From Deltaproteobacteria bacterium (GTDB lineage Bacteria; UBA10199; SPLOWO2-01-44-7), in contig JACRBV010000012.1 of the NCBI GenBank assembly GCA_016213065.1, forward strand, positions 1 to 38,880: a DNA stretch of 38,880 nucleotides. Reading direction: 5' to 3'. Of this stretch, positions 20,225-29,954 are shown in pieces. Position 1 is the first letter of the stretch. Every line of letters begins with the position of its first letter. The notes beneath the pieces are model-generated. The model had not been told where the DNA came from and did no database searches. It saw only the letters and a program-made list of their open reading frames with translations. The position numbers and the translations under genes are program-made.

Positions 20225-21775
20225 TTATTCCACCATCCATTCGCGCATATCAAGACCTACAAGATGTTCTTTTACATTTTTGAATCGCTTATCCCTCGCA
20301 ACCAGTTCCGGAAACGCATACAAAAAAAGATAGGGTTGGTCTTCGTACAAAATTTTATGAATCTGCTGATTTATCTGGTTCCGCTTCACCTCATTAAATT
20401 CCCGCCGTTGGTCTTCCAACAAGCGATCCGCCTCCGGATTCGAATAACCGATATAATTGGAACCTTCTTTGATCTGAGAAGAATGCCATATCTGGTACAA
20501 ATCTTCGTCATTGGCGCCACGACCCCATGCCCCCAGATAGGCATCAAAGTCGTGTTCTTCAACTAGCCGGAATAAAGTAGCTATATCCAGTCTTCTTAAT
20601 TCCAATTTCACACCCGCTCGGGAAAAATTTTCGCGCAGGATGGAAACCAACTGTTCCGCAAATTGTCCGCCACCCGGAAAAAGAAGTGTGAAATGAAGCG
20701 GTTTTTTTTCATCCCAACCCGCGGCCTTGAGTAATCTTTTTGCTTCTTCAATATCATAAGATATTGGCGGAAGCGTTTTGTCATAATTATTTCCAAAGGG
20801 ATAATACGGTCCTGTAATAGGATAAGCCAACCCAAATAGAAGTTTCTGGTTCAGCAATGCTTTATCAATAAGGTGAGCCAAAGCAAGTCGTACTCTTTTG
20901 TCCTGAAAAACGGGTCTTCGCAAATTCCAGCCGATATAATTGTAGGGATCAAATGGGGTAATGAATTTGTGTTTAACGAATCTTTTTAAAAAAGCCGCAC
21001 TGTCGGTTTGCCTTGCCCACTGGAGCGTTGTCAGATTGATAAAATCCAATTCGTTTTTTTTGAAAAGCTGAAAAGAAGTCAGCGTGTCCGGGATAATTTT
21101 GAAAACCATTTTCTGAATGCTGTAGGGTTTGGTGGTATTGTATCCCTCAAATTTTTTTAAAACAATTTGGTTTCCTGTGCGCCACTCCACGAATTGAAAG
21201 GGTCCAGTGCCAACAGGTGCGCGGTTGGCAGGATGGGAATTGAAATCCTGACCATCGTCAAAAACATGTTTCGGAACGATAACCATCAGGCCGATTGCCG
21301 TCAGGGCACCAATGTAGGGCCGGCGGTAGGTGAATCGAACCGTGTAGTCATCCACTTTCTCTGCCTTGATGATATCTTGAAGATAATTTCTGCTTGCTGC
21401 CGCATCTACTTTTGGATCCATGATTTTTTGATAGGTATAGAGTACATCATCGGCGGTAAAAGGTTTTCCGTCGTGCCACCGGATGTCGTTTCTCAGATAA
21501 AAAGTATAGTAGAGACGATCTGGCGAAACTTCCCAGCGCGTGGCCAGACGGGGAACGGGCTTTAGCGTATCCGGATCCAGATCAATGAGTTGTTCGTAAA
21601 TAAATCCGTAAACGGTGAAAGCTCCTGATGTGGTAGCAATAACGGGATTGAGCGTCTCCGGATCAGTCCCCAGAGTTTGCACAAGGACATGAGGATCTTT
21701 AGGAACACTCCACTTACACCCTTGCAACAGCATAAAGAGTACAAAGATAAAACCAGTGACTATTTTGGTTTTCAT
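20225..21775 (-). CDS. Periplasmic solute-binding lipoprotein, family 5 (DppA/OppA type)
   Basis: A 516-residue binding protein for peptides or related solutes. A lipoprotein signal ends in the lipobox L-L-Q-G-C at residues 16-20, so it is membrane anchored. Family signatures: DPETLNPVIATTSG near residue 38, YTFYLRNDIRWHDGKPFTAD near 90, NRAPVGTGPFQF near 185 and RLALAHLIDKALLN near 300. It delivers ligand to the permeases encoded directly downstream. The start overlaps the TPR lipoprotein stop (ATGA). The substrate cannot be named from sequence. Confidence 0.92.
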   Translation of the reverse strand: MKTKIVTGFIFVLFMLLQGCKWSVPKDPHVLVQTLGTDPETLNPVIATTSGAFTVYGFIYEQLIDLDPDTLKPVPRLATRWEVSPDRLYYTFYLRNDIRWHDGKPFTADDVLYTYQKIMDPKVDAAASRNYLQDIIKAEKVDDYTVRFTYRRPYIGALTAIGLMVIVPKHVFDDGQDFNSHPANRAPVGTGPFQFVEWRTGNQIVLKKFEGYNTTKPYSIQKMVFKIIPDTLTSFQLFKKNELDFINLTTLQWARQTDSAAFLKRFVKHKFITPFDPYNYIGWNLRRPVFQDKRVRLALAHLIDKALLNQKLLFGLAYPITGPYYPFGNNYDKTLPPISYDIEEAKRLLKAAGWDEKKPLHFTLLFPGGGQFAEQLVSILRENFSRAGVKLELRRLDIATLFRLVEEHDFDAYLGAWGRGANDEDLYQIWHSSQIKEGSNYIGYSNPEADRLLEDQRREFNEVKRNQINQQIHKILYEDQPYLFLYAFPELVARDKRFKNVKEHLVGLDMREWMVE

Positions 21776-23376
21776 TTTGTCGACTGTTGTATTTTATCTT
21801 CCAGTCTTTTTGTTTCTTCCAGATTTTTATCTTCTTTGGTTTTGCTAAAATCCAAAGCTCTCTTGAAATATTTCCGCGCCTCGTTTTTTTTGCCCTGACC
21901 AAGGAAAATATCCCCCAGATGTTCGTTGACGGTTACTTCTTTGGGAGAAGTTTGAAATGCCTTGTAAATATAAAGATAGGCTTTGTCCAGCTGGCCTCGT
22001 TGGAAATAGACCCACCCGAGGCTATCCAGAATATAAGGATCTCCCGGTTTAATTTTGAGCGCTTTTTGTATCATCGTTTCAGCTTCATCCAGATTTTTTC
22101 CCTCTTCGGCATAAGAGTAACCAATATAATTGAGTGCTGAACTGTTTTCGGGATTCAACACCAAAACTTTTTTCATCGCCTGAAGACTGGATTTTTTGTT
22201 GTGTAGTTTGTCGTAGAGAATACCGAGATTAAAATAAAGCACCTCTTCATTGGGCAATTCCCGAATCCCTTGTTTTAAAACATCAACCCCTTTTTCAAGG
22301 TTTTTCTGATCTTCGTACAGAAGAGAGAGGAGTTGATAGAATTGCGGAACTTTCGAATTTTTGTGAATCCCCTCTTTTAAAATACGTATCGAGTTATCAT
22401 TCTGTTTAAGCTCATTATAAATGGAAGCGGCATGGATAATGCCGTCTTTATAAACACCGGAGGATTTCGGAATTTTGACAAAATATTCGATCGCTTCGGG
22501 ATAGCGTTTCAGTTTTTCAAAAATCAAACCAAGGTAGTAATAAATGCGATCGGCATTGGGGTTCACCTTCAAAATATTTTTCAAACGGACTATTGACTCA
22601 TCCACATCTCCCAGTTCCTGATACAAGAGAGCAATATGAAGTTTGGTTCCCAAATCGGAGGGATATCGCTCTTCTATCACCAAAAACTGGTCCAGAGCCT
22701 CTTTGAATTTGTTTTGATTGAGATAAATCTGCGCGATTTGTTGACGGATGCGGATGTTGTCCGGGTCAATCTCCAAACATTTCTTAAAAAAACGCAGACC
22801 CTCATTTTGATTTTTAAGATACGTCAAATGAATCGTGGCCAGATAAATATAAGCGGAGACAGAATCGGGTGTCTTTGCCAGTAGGCGGTTAAGCACAACC
22901 ACCGCTTCTTTGTATTTCTTTTGGTCAATAAGACTTTGTGCCAGCTTCAGGTAATTTTCTTCCCGCGCGGGAGATTGTCTTATAAGCTTTTCAAAAATTT
23001 TGGCAGCTTGGACGGGGTCTCCTGATGCCTCAAGGATGGAACCCCAAAGCAGTTCGGCATCTTTCCAATCGGGTTTTTGTTTCAAAACTGCCTGAATATT
23101 TTTGGAGGCTTCTTCCCACCGGTGGAGCTGGGCATAACGTTCCGCCGCTATAAATTGTAAATAGGGATCATGCGGAAAAACATAATTTGTTTTTTCCAAA
23201 TCACGAACGGAATCTTCCATCTTTCCCGCGTAGGCTTCCAGATTGGAACGAATGAGATAATAATACGGATCTTCTTTGAGTTTGGGTTTGGGCGCCACCG
23301 CCGTTTTTTGCTGATGCGCGCAACCCAGTGCAAAAATAAAAGCCGGTATTAAGATGAGAAGAGCTCGCTGTTTCAT
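21772..23376 (-). CDS. TPR-repeat lipoprotein
   Basis: A 534-residue protein. The N-terminus MKQRALLILIPAFIFALGCA has a lipobox ending at Cys19, so the start at 23376 is preferred over 23472, whose extra codons translate a palindromic repeat. The mature protein is built almost wholly of TPR units (about 12-13), recognisable by A-x-x-x-Y/F and by P at the turn, for example YKEAVVVLNRLLAKTPD and LDEAETMIQKALKIKPGDPY. TPR arrays mediate protein contacts. Its gene overlaps the binding-protein gene as ATGA, so it may work with the importer or in envelope assembly. Confidence 0.9.
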   Translation of the reverse strand: MKQRALLILIPAFIFALGCAHQQKTAVAPKPKLKEDPYYYLIRSNLEAYAGKMEDSVRDLEKTNYVFPHDPYLQFIAAERYAQLHRWEEASKNIQAVLKQKPDWKDAELLWGSILEASGDPVQAAKIFEKLIRQSPAREENYLKLAQSLIDQKKYKEAVVVLNRLLAKTPDSVSAYIYLATIHLTYLKNQNEGLRFFKKCLEIDPDNIRIRQQIAQIYLNQNKFKEALDQFLVIEERYPSDLGTKLHIALLYQELGDVDESIVRLKNILKVNPNADRIYYYLGLIFEKLKRYPEAIEYFVKIPKSSGVYKDGIIHAASIYNELKQNDNSIRILKEGIHKNSKVPQFYQLLSLLYEDQKNLEKGVDVLKQGIRELPNEEVLYFNLGILYDKLHNKKSSLQAMKKVLVLNPENSSALNYIGYSYAEEGKNLDEAETMIQKALKIKPGDPYILDSLGWVYFQRGQLDKAYLYIYKAFQTSPKEVTVNEHLGDIFLGQGKKNEARKYFKRALDFSKTKEDKNLEETKRLEDKIQQSTK

Positions 23377-23396
23377 GAAGTTTTTATTTAGAGCAT

Positions 23397-23526
23397 ATCT
23401 CATAAATGTTGTCATCCTGAACTCATTCGCTTCGCTCAGTGTAAACTCCGTGAAGGATCTGTTTGATAACAAAGTGGATTCGAAGCACAGCGAGGAATGA
23501 CAGATCTCTAAAACAATTTATGAGAT
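23397..23526. repeat. Palindromic repeat with terminal inverted ends ATCTCATAAAT
   Basis: The terminal inverted repeats ATCTCATAAAT (23397-23407) and ATTTATGAGAT (23516-23526) enclose a GTCATCCTGA motif and an inverted GGAATGAC. It covers the 166-bp gap between the TPR and TlyA-type genes. It belongs to the same motif family as 28532-28568 and 32535-32604. Confidence 0.75.
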
Positions 23527-23542
23527 GCCCATTAATAACATC

Positions 23543-24121
23543 TTAAGTTTGAAAGTAAATTAGGAATTCCTTGTTTCCTTCGGGCCCCAACAGCGGCGAT
23601 TCACAAACTCCTTTCAAAGCCCATCCCTCTGAAATTCCCGCTTTGGTAATTTTATCAACCGCCCAGTCATGCAGTGCGGGATCTCTGACAACCCCCTTGG
23701 GTCCAACCTGATGACGCGCCACTTCAAACTGGGGTTTGATAAGGGCAACCACAATGGCTTTTGGATCCAAAAAAAGTTTCAGGCGGGGAAAAACAAGTTC
23801 CAACGAGATGAAGGCGACATCAATGACTGCCAGATTGATTTTTTCCGGAACGTCCGCTGGCGAAAGATAACGGATATTTTGCCGTTCCAGCACAACCACG
23901 CGCGGGTCTTTGCGGAGTTTCCACGCCAACTGCCCATAACCCACATCCACCGCATAAATTTTTTTGGCGCCCCTCTGCAAAAGGAGGTCCGTAAAGCCGC
24001 CGGTGGAAGCGCCCACATCGAGACAAACCCAACCGGTGGGGGAAATGGCAAACGTATCCAGTGCCTTTTCCAGTTTCAGACCACCCCGGCTTACAAACTT
24101 TTGCGGAGTTTTTTGTTTCAC
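23543..24121 (-). CDS. TlyA-type rRNA methyltransferase/hemolysin family, lacking the S4 domain
   Basis: A 192-residue Rossmann methyltransferase of the FtsJ/TlyA family, which uses S-adenosylmethionine to 2'-O-methylate rRNA. It begins at FVSRGGLKLEKALDTF, the junction that normally follows the S4 RNA-binding domain. The SAM motif is CLDVGASTGGFTDLLLQRGA, followed by YAVDVGYGQLAWKLR; the catalytic-region pattern AVIDVAFISLELVFP and ALIKPQFE is intact. Family proteins have about 245-270 residues; about 55-60 are missing at the front. The GTG start at 24121 and its ribosome binding site lie in the stem of a 61-bp hairpin between lon and this gene. Confidence 0.85.
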   Translation of the reverse strand: MKQKTPQKFVSRGGLKLEKALDTFAISPTGWVCLDVGASTGGFTDLLLQRGAKKIYAVDVGYGQLAWKLRKDPRVVVLERQNIRYLSPADVPEKINLAVIDVAFISLELVFPRLKLFLDPKAIVVALIKPQFEVARHQVGPKGVVRDPALHDWAVDKITKAGISEGWALKGVCESPLLGPEGNKEFLIYFQT

Positions 24122-24180
24122 CCTACCACCTGCTCTCGGGCAAAATGCCCGCTTTGTGCGGGCAGGGCAGGTGGTAGGGT
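24120..24180 (-). promoter_or_regulatory. Hairpin spanning lon stop and tlyA-type start
   Basis: Perfect 14-bp arms ACCCTACCACCTGC (24120-24133) and GCAGGTGGTAGGGT (24167-24180) enclose GC-rich inner hairpins made of CGGGC/GCCCG units. In the minus-strand mRNA the stem begins at the last base of the lon stop and ends on the GTG start and GGTGG-type ribosome binding site of the methyltransferase gene. Translation of the latter probably depends on ribosomes leaving lon. Confidence 0.75.
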
Positions 24181-26609
24181 CACATTACCACGGGTGCTAC
24201 GGTCGATCCCTTTTTGACCGTCGGTGTTGGAACATGATGAACACCCCTGAAAAGTTTTTCAGGGTTGTCTATGGCCAAGGCTTTTGTCAAAACCTCGTCC
24301 ATATTTTCCACCGGTTCAATCACCAACTCATTGAGGATCTTCTTGGGCATTTCTTTCAAGTCCTTCAAATTCTCTTTCGGAATCAGAACTTTTTTAATCT
24401 GGCCCCGATGCGCCGCAAACAATTTCTCTTTCAAACCGCCGATCGGCAAAACACGCCCACGCAGGGTGATTTCCCCCGTCATGGCGATATCTTTGCGAAC
24501 GGGAATCTTCAAAAGAGCTGACGTGACAGCGGTGGCCATGGTAATTCCGGCGGAGGGACCATCTTTTGGAATGGCGCCTTCGGGCAAATGAATATGAATA
24601 TCCAGCTTTTGGTAGAATTCTTTTCCAAGACCCAGCGCGTCCGCGCGCGAGCGAATGTAACTCACCGCCGCTTGTGCGGACTCTTGCATCACCTCACCCA
24701 ATTTCCCGGTGACGATCAGTTTTCCCTTTCCGGGCATCACGGTGACTTCCGTAGTCAAAAGTTCTCCTCCCACTTCAGTCCATGCAAGCCCTGTGCAAAT
24801 ACCAATTTGATCCTCCTCTTCGGCCAAACCAAAATGGAATTTGGGAACTCCCAGATACGCCGTGACTTTTTTAGGAGTCAACCGGATTGGTTTTCCGGTC
24901 CTCTTTAAATCCTTAACCACTACGTCGCGCGCCAATTTGCGCAAAACAGAAGCAATATCACGCTCCAGATTTCTCACGCCGGCCTCTCTTGTGTATTGGC
25001 GAATGATCAACTTGATGGCGGAATCGGTAAACTCCACATCTTTCTCTTGTAACCCATTCGATTCACATTGTTTCCGGACGAGATATTTCTTGGCAATATG
25101 TAATTTCTCATCTTCGGTGTAACCCGCCATTCGGATGATCTCCATTCTATCCTGCAGAGGCAATGGAATTGCGGGCAATGTGTTCGCCGTTGTGATGAAC
25201 ATAATGTGCGAGAGATCGTAATCAAGATCAAGATAATGATCGCTGAAAGTGAAATTCTGCTCCGGATCCAAAACTTCCAGCAGGGCCGAGGAAGGATCGC
25301 CCCTGAAATCCATGCTCATCTTGTCTATTTCATCCATGAGCAAAACAGGATTGCTGGAACCCGCTTTTTTGAGTGATTGGATAATTTTCCCGGGAAGGGC
25401 ACCGATGTAGGTTCTGCGGTGTCCCCTAATTTCGGCTTCATCACGCACACCACCCAATGAAAGACGAACAAATTTTCTTCCCATCGCTCTCGCAATGGAA
25501 CGACCCAGAGATGTTTTTCCAACTCCGGGAGGTCCGATGAAACAAAGAATCGGTCCCTTCACTTTTCCCATCAACTGGCAAACGGCCAGATATTCGAGAA
25601 TGCGCTCTTTGGGAGTTTTGAGCCCGTAATGATCTTCTTCGAGAATTTTTTCGGCCTCTTTCAAGTCCAGTTTATCCTGCGTCATTTCGCCCCATGGAAG
25701 AGAGAGAATCCAGTCGAGATAATTGCGCACTACGGTGGCTTCCGCCGACATCGGCGACATCATCTTCAGTTTTTTCAGTTCTTGTTTACAACGAGACAGC
25801 GCTTCCACAGAGAGTTTTTTCTTCTTCATCTTCTCTTCGAGTTCCTGAATTTCGCTCTTGAACTCATCTCTTTCGCCCAGTTCTTTCTGGATCGCCTGCA
25901 TCTGTTCATTGAGATAATATTCGCGCTGGGTTTTCTCCATCTGCTTTTTCACACGCGTGCGAATTCTTTTTTCCACTTGCAGAATTTCAATTTCGGACTG
26001 CATGAGACCCAGCAACTTTTCAAGGCGTTCCAACGGCGAAATAACTTCGAGAATTTTTTGTTTGTCGGAAAGTTTCAAAGTAAGATGCGCGACAATTGTG
26101 TCGGCCAAACGGGCCGGATCGTCAATGGTGGCAACGCTCGCCAGCATTTCAGGCGGAATTCGTTTGTTGAGTTTTACATATTGTTCAAACGTGGACTTCA
26201 CACCGCGCATCAGCGCTTCGATCTCGATTGTTTTGTCCATGGTTTCATCAATGGCTTCCGCTTCCACCATGAAAAAATTCGGATTGGAGACAAATTGCTG
26301 GATGCGGGCGCGTTTTTTTCCTTCGATCAACACTTTCACCGTGCCATCGGGCAGGCGAAGCAATTGAATAATGGAGGCCAACGTTCCCACTTTGTAAATG
26401 TCATCGGGTTTTGGATCGTTGGTCTTTGCGTTCACTTGCGCGGCCAACATGATATCTTTTTCTTTGTTCATGGCCTCTTCAAGGGCGGCAATCGATTTTT
26501 CGCGCCCCACAAAAAGAGGAACCACCATGTGCGGAAACACAACGATATCCCGCAAGGGCAGCAGTGGTACCAATGTTGATTCTTTTTTAACGGTCAGTTC
26601 GTCGCCCAT
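24180..26609 (-). CDS. lon: ATP-dependent protease Lon
   Basis: An 809-residue cytoplasmic protease that unfolds and degrades damaged and regulatory proteins. Order: N-terminal substrate domain from [20 protein letters not shown] (residues about 10-200), coiled coil (about 220-300), AAA+ domain with Walker [12 protein letters not shown] and Walker [11 protein letters not shown], and a serine-lysine protease domain with S686 in [11 protein letters not shown] and K729 in GGLKEKL. All catalytic residues are present. The length is standard. It follows clpX by 19 bp, a common proteostasis cluster order. The last codons abut a hairpin that covers the next gene's start. Confidence 0.97.
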   Translation of the reverse strand: MGDELTVKKESTLVPLLPLRDIVVFPHMVVPLFVGREKSIAALEEAMNKEKDIMLAAQVNAKTNDPKPDDIYKVGTLASIIQLLRLPDGTVKVLIEGKKRARIQQFVSNPNFFMVEAEAIDETMDKTIEIEALMRGVKSTFEQYVKLNKRIPPEMLASVATIDDPARLADTIVAHLTLKLSDKQKILEVISPLERLEKLLGLMQSEIEILQVEKRIRTRVKKQMEKTQREYYLNEQMQAIQKELGERDEFKSEIQELEEKMKKKKLSVEALSRCKQELKKLKMMSPMSAEATVVRNYLDWILSLPWGEMTQDKLDLKEAEKILEEDHYGLKTPKERILEYLAVCQLMGKVKGPILCFIGPPGVGKTSLGRSIARAMGRKFVRLSLGGVRDEAEIRGHRRTYIGALPGKIIQSLKKAGSSNPVLLMDEIDKMSMDFRGDPSSALLEVLDPEQNFTFSDHYLDLDYDLSHIMFITTANTLPAIPLPLQDRMEIIRMAGYTEDEKLHIAKKYLVRKQCESNGLQEKDVEFTDSAIKLIIRQYTREAGVRNLERDIASVLRKLARDVVVKDLKRTGKPIRLTPKKVTAYLGVPKFHFGLAEEEDQIGICTGLAWTEVGGELLTTEVTVMPGKGKLIVTGKLGEVMQESAQAAVSYIRSRADALGLGKEFYQKLDIHIHLPEGAIPKDGPSAGITMATAVTSALLKIPVRKDIAMTGEITLRGRVLPIGGLKEKLFAAHRGQIKKVLIPKENLKDLKEMPKKILNELVIEPVENMDEVLTKALAIDNPEKLFRGVHHVPTPTVKKGSTVAPVVM

Positions 26610-26628
26610 TCATTCCCCCTAGCGGCCG

Positions 26629-27885
26629 TCAGGCCATTTGAGCTTTCTTTTCATAGACAATCACGGGTTTGGACTTCTTTAAAATCACATCTTCATTCAC
26701 AACCACTTCCAAAATTCCTTCCTGAGACGGAATGTCATACATTACATCAAGCATCACTTTTTCCAGAATAGCTCTCAAACCTCTAGCCCCCGATTTGCGG
26801 CGGATCGATTCTTTTGAAACCGCCTCAAGACTGCCCGCGGTAAACTGGAGTTTCACTTTTTCAAATTCGAAAAGGCGCTGATATTGTTTGACCAACGCAT
26901 TACGAGGTTGGGTCAAAATTTTAACCAACGCTATTTCATCGAGTTCATCCAGCGTTGCGAGAACCGGCAGGCGTCCCACGAACTCCGGAATTAAACCAAA
27001 TTTGATTAAATCTTCGGTCTCTATTTTTTTCAAAGTGTCGGAAAGTTTTCTGTCTCCCTTTCCCTTGACATCGACTCCAAAACCCAAATTCTTTTGCCCG
27101 ATTCTGCGCTCGATGGTGTCTTCAAGTCCCACAAACGTTCCGCCGCAAATGAATAAAATGTTGGTGGTATCAACCGGAATATATTCCTGTTGCGGATGCT
27201 TGCGCCCTCCCTTTGGAGGGACATTGGCGACGGTTCCTTCCAGAATTTTCAGCAGAGCTTGTTGCACGCCCTCTCCCGAAACGTCGCGGGTGATGGAGGG
27301 ATTTTCCGACTTGCGCGAAATTTTGTCGATTTCATCAATATAAACGATTCCGCGTTCGCATTTTGCTTTGTCATAATCAGCCGCCTGCAAAAGATTCAAA
27401 ATGATATTTTCAACGTCTTCTCCCACATAACCGGCCTCCGTAAGACACGTCGCATCGGCAATGGTAAACGGCACATTGAGCATCTTGGCTAAAGTCTGCG
27501 CCAAAAGGGTTTTGCCAACACCGGTAGGACCGATCAGCAAGATATTGCTTTTCTGAAGTTCAACATCTTCTTTATTATTCGCCCTCGCCTCGATTCTTTT
27601 GTAATGGTTGTGAACAGCCACCGACAAAACTCTTTTGGCGTAATCCTGACCGATCACATACTCATCCAAAAATGTTTTAATCTCGGAGGGTTTTGGCACT
27701 CCCAAATGCGGACCGTACTGGCGGGCCCTTGAATTTTCTTCGGCGATAATGTCGTTGCAGAGTTCGATGCACTCATCACAGATATAAACGGTGGGGCCAG
27801 CGATCAATTTTCTGACTTCTCGCTGATTTTTCCCGCAAAAAGAGCAACTCAGACTTCCGGGGTCATCCGCAATTCCTTTAGCCAT
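26629..27885 (-). CDS. clpX: ClpXP protease ATP-binding subunit ClpX
   Basis: A 418-residue unfoldase that recognises tagged proteins and feeds them into ClpP. The N-terminal C4 zinc domain reads C-S-F-C then, 20 residues later, C-D-E-C. Walker A is [15 protein letters not shown], the pore loop GYVGED, Walker [11 protein letters not shown], and sensor 2 SGARGLRAI. The ClpP-docking loop region appears as LGFG. The start overlaps the clpP stop by 8 bp, which predicts coupled synthesis. Length and order match the family. Confidence 0.97.
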   Translation of the reverse strand: MAKGIADDPGSLSCSFCGKNQREVRKLIAGPTVYICDECIELCNDIIAEENSRARQYGPHLGVPKPSEIKTFLDEYVIGQDYAKRVLSVAVHNHYKRIEARANNKEDVELQKSNILLIGPTGVGKTLLAQTLAKMLNVPFTIADATCLTEAGYVGEDVENIILNLLQAADYDKAKCERGIVYIDEIDKISRKSENPSITRDVSGEGVQQALLKILEGTVANVPPKGGRKHPQQEYIPVDTTNILFICGGTFVGLEDTIERRIGQKNLGFGVDVKGKGDRKLSDTLKKIETEDLIKFGLIPEFVGRLPVLATLDELDEIALVKILTQPRNALVKQYQRLFEFEKVKLQFTAGSLEAVSKESIRRKSGARGLRAILEKVMLDVMYDIPSQEGILEVVVNEDVILKKSKPVIVYEKKAQMA

Positions 27886-28513
27886 TGGTACCTCCTCCTA
27901 CGGCGTGAATTGTTTTGTCACTCATTTTATCTCGTCGGTAATGGAGTACGTCGTCAACAATGCCATAGGCCTTGGCCTCGTGGCAACTCATGAAAAAATC
28001 GCGATCGGTATCCACCTGAATTTTTTCGAGCGGCTGACCGGTATGGTTCGTCAAAATTTCGTTGACCTTTTCGCGCATCCGTAAAATTTCCTTAGCTTGA
28101 ATGTCGATATCGGATGCCTGCCCCTGAAAACCACCCAACGGTTGATGAATCATGATCCGGGCATTGGGAAGGGCGAAACGCTTTCCTTTCGAACCCGCGG
28201 CCAACAAAATGGCGGCCATCGAGGCGGCCTGTCCCATACACAGAGTCTGAATAGCGGGTTTCACATATTGCATCGTATCGTAAATGGCGAGACCCGCGGT
28301 GACTATTCCGCCGGGGGAATTGATATAAACATGAATATCTTTGTCCGCGTCTTCTGATTCCAAAAAAAGAAGCTGGGCGATAATGACGCTGGCAACTTCA
28401 TCATTAATAGGACAGCCGATGAAGACGATGCGCTCTTTTAAAAGTCTGGAATAGATGTCAAAAGCTCTCTCTCCACGGCCGGTCTGCTCGATTACCATTG
28501 GGATTAAGTTCAT
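27878..28513 (-). CDS. clpP: ATP-dependent Clp protease proteolytic subunit
   Basis: A 211-residue serine protease forming the barrel that ClpX docks onto. The catalytic triad is S98 in GQAASMA, H123 in MIHQP and D172 in TDRDFFM. The ATG at 28513 is chosen: the protein then starts [10 protein letters not shown], typical for ClpP, and GAGG lies at a suitable distance upstream. The longer reading to 28579 translates a dispersed palindromic repeat. It stands between tig and clpX. Confidence 0.97.
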   Translation of the reverse strand: MNLIPMVIEQTGRGERAFDIYSRLLKERIVFIGCPINDEVASVIIAQLLFLESEDADKDIHVYINSPGGIVTAGLAIYDTMQYVKPAIQTLCMGQAASMAAILLAAGSKGKRFALPNARIMIHQPLGGFQGQASDIDIQAKEILRMREKVNEILTNHTGQPLEKIQVDTDRDFFMSCHEAKAYGIVDDVLHYRRDKMSDKTIHAVGGGTNG

Positions 28514-28531
28514 AAAAACCTCGCTCATATT

Positions 28532-28568
28532 GGTTCCTTCGGCCGCACTTGCGGCCTCAGGATGACAA
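28532..28568. repeat. TCATCCTGA-family palindromic repeat between tig and clpP
   Basis: On the minus strand TTGTCATCCTGA is followed by the hairpin GGCCGC/GCGGCC (28541-28556) and GAAGGAACC. It lies just upstream of the clpP ribosome binding site and shares TTGTCATCCTGA with 32535 and, in part, with 23408. Confidence 0.75.
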
Positions 28569-28584
28569 AAAACGATCAAAACAT

Positions 28585-29901
28585 CTATTTTTGAGGCCGT
28601 TTTTTGTCATTTTTCGACTTTACAACCTTGATTTTAGCCTCGTTGAGGACAAATTCAAGGGATTTCTCGTGTAAAATGCGATTTTTTAAGGATCCGAGCA
28701 GATTGTTTTTCTCGTAATGCGCCTTAATCTCTGCCAAAGGCCGCTTCACCTGTTTGGCCATGGACTCCAAACGATCTTCCAATTCTTTGTCCGTTGCATC
28801 CATTGAAGCCTCTTCAACGATTTTATCGAGGATCAGAAAACTACGGACCCGGTTTTCAGCTTCCGGTTGGAATTCTTTCAAAACCTCCTCCGCTTTTACA
28901 TCATCGAGTTTTTGTCCCCGTTTTTGGATTTCTTGAGCAAATTGTTCCAACATATGTCGTAATTCACTTGTAATTAATGATTGTGGTGCTTCAAATTTGA
29001 TTTTATCGACCAATTGTTTGAGAATTTGGTTAAAAAGTTCCCCCTTCTGATGTACCTCTTTTACCCCAACAATCCTTTTTTCCAAATCGACTTTTACATC
29101 CTCAAGAGTTTTATATTGTCCCAAATCTTTTGCAAAATCGTCATCGAGTTTTGGAACATTTTTTGTGCGAATTTCTTTGACGGTTATATCAAACTGCGCC
29201 TTTTTCCCCGCAAGTTCCTTGTTAAAATAATCTTTTGGATAATCAAAACTGATTTTGCGCACCTCACCAACTTTGGCGCCCTCAATCCCTTTTTCAAAAT
29301 CGCCCAACATTTCGCCATCGCCAAACTCGATCACATAATCTTTAGCTTCTCCCCCTTTGAAAGATTTCCCTTCCGCCGTTCCCTTGAAATCAATCACCGC
29401 CACAAGCCCTTTAACCAAAACAGTTTCCGCGGGGGCGGGCTCCAACTGTGTCATTGCTTTTTGAAGACGGATTAATTCCGATTCGACTTCTTCTTTGGTG
29501 ACTTCAATTTCTGTTTTTTCGAGTTTGAGTCCTTTGTAATCTTTTTCTGTGATGGGAATTGCGGGCAAAACATCAAACGTGGCGGTATAAGACAGACCGC
29601 CTGTACCCGCAAAAAGCCCCGGCGTGATTTCGGGGCGGGAAATGGGATAAACTTTTGCTTCTTTAAAAGCTTTGGCCAAAGTTAAATCGACCACTTTTTC
29701 AACCGTTTCATGCTGAACTTCATGGGCGAAACGCTGTTCAATAATGTTGGAGGGCACTTTCCCCGGGCGAAAACCCTCAACTTTCACCTTTTTCTGCAAA
29801 TCATGAACGGCCTTTATACGCGCTTGCGCAACAACATCGGCGGGCACTTCAATTTTTATTTTTTTTTGGACAGAACTGACATCTTCAAGAATAGTTTTCA
29901 T
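28585..29901 (-). CDS. tig: Trigger factor, ribosome-bound chaperone
   Basis: A 438-residue chaperone that meets nascent chains at the ribosome exit. The N-terminal ribosome-binding domain carries [18 protein letters not shown] near residue 38. A peptidyl-prolyl isomerase domain is centred near residues 160-245 ([33 protein letters not shown]). The helical C-terminal chaperone domain follows to a basic tail. Length is normal. It heads the tig-clpP-clpX-lon group; 53 bp separate it from argH. Confidence 0.96.
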   Translation of the reverse strand: MKTILEDVSSVQKKIKIEVPADVVAQARIKAVHDLQKKVKVEGFRPGKVPSNIIEQRFAHEVQHETVEKVVDLTLAKAFKEAKVYPISRPEITPGLFAGTGGLSYTATFDVLPAIPITEKDYKGLKLEKTEIEVTKEEVESELIRLQKAMTQLEPAPAETVLVKGLVAVIDFKGTAEGKSFKGGEAKDYVIEFGDGEMLGDFEKGIEGAKVGEVRKISFDYPKDYFNKELAGKKAQFDITVKEIRTKNVPKLDDDFAKDLGQYKTLEDVKVDLEKRIVGVKEVHQKGELFNQILKQLVDKIKFEAPQSLITSELRHMLEQFAQEIQKRGQKLDDVKAEEVLKEFQPEAENRVRSFLILDKIVEEASMDATDKELEDRLESMAKQVKRPLAEIKAHYEKNNLLGSLKNRILHEKSLEFVLNEAKIKVVKSKNDKKRPQK

Positions 29902-29954
29902 GGTCCGCGCCTACAAACCACAAGTAAACAGGCGGCACAAGGGGATTTTTGGTT

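Noticed and set aside
23377-23472. N-terminal extension of the TPR lipoprotein
   Set aside because: It translates a palindromic repeat and would bury the lipoprotein signal peptide.
25629-26579. A 316-residue plus-strand reading frame opposite lon
   Set aside because: His/Phe-rich antisense shadow of the lon coding sequence.
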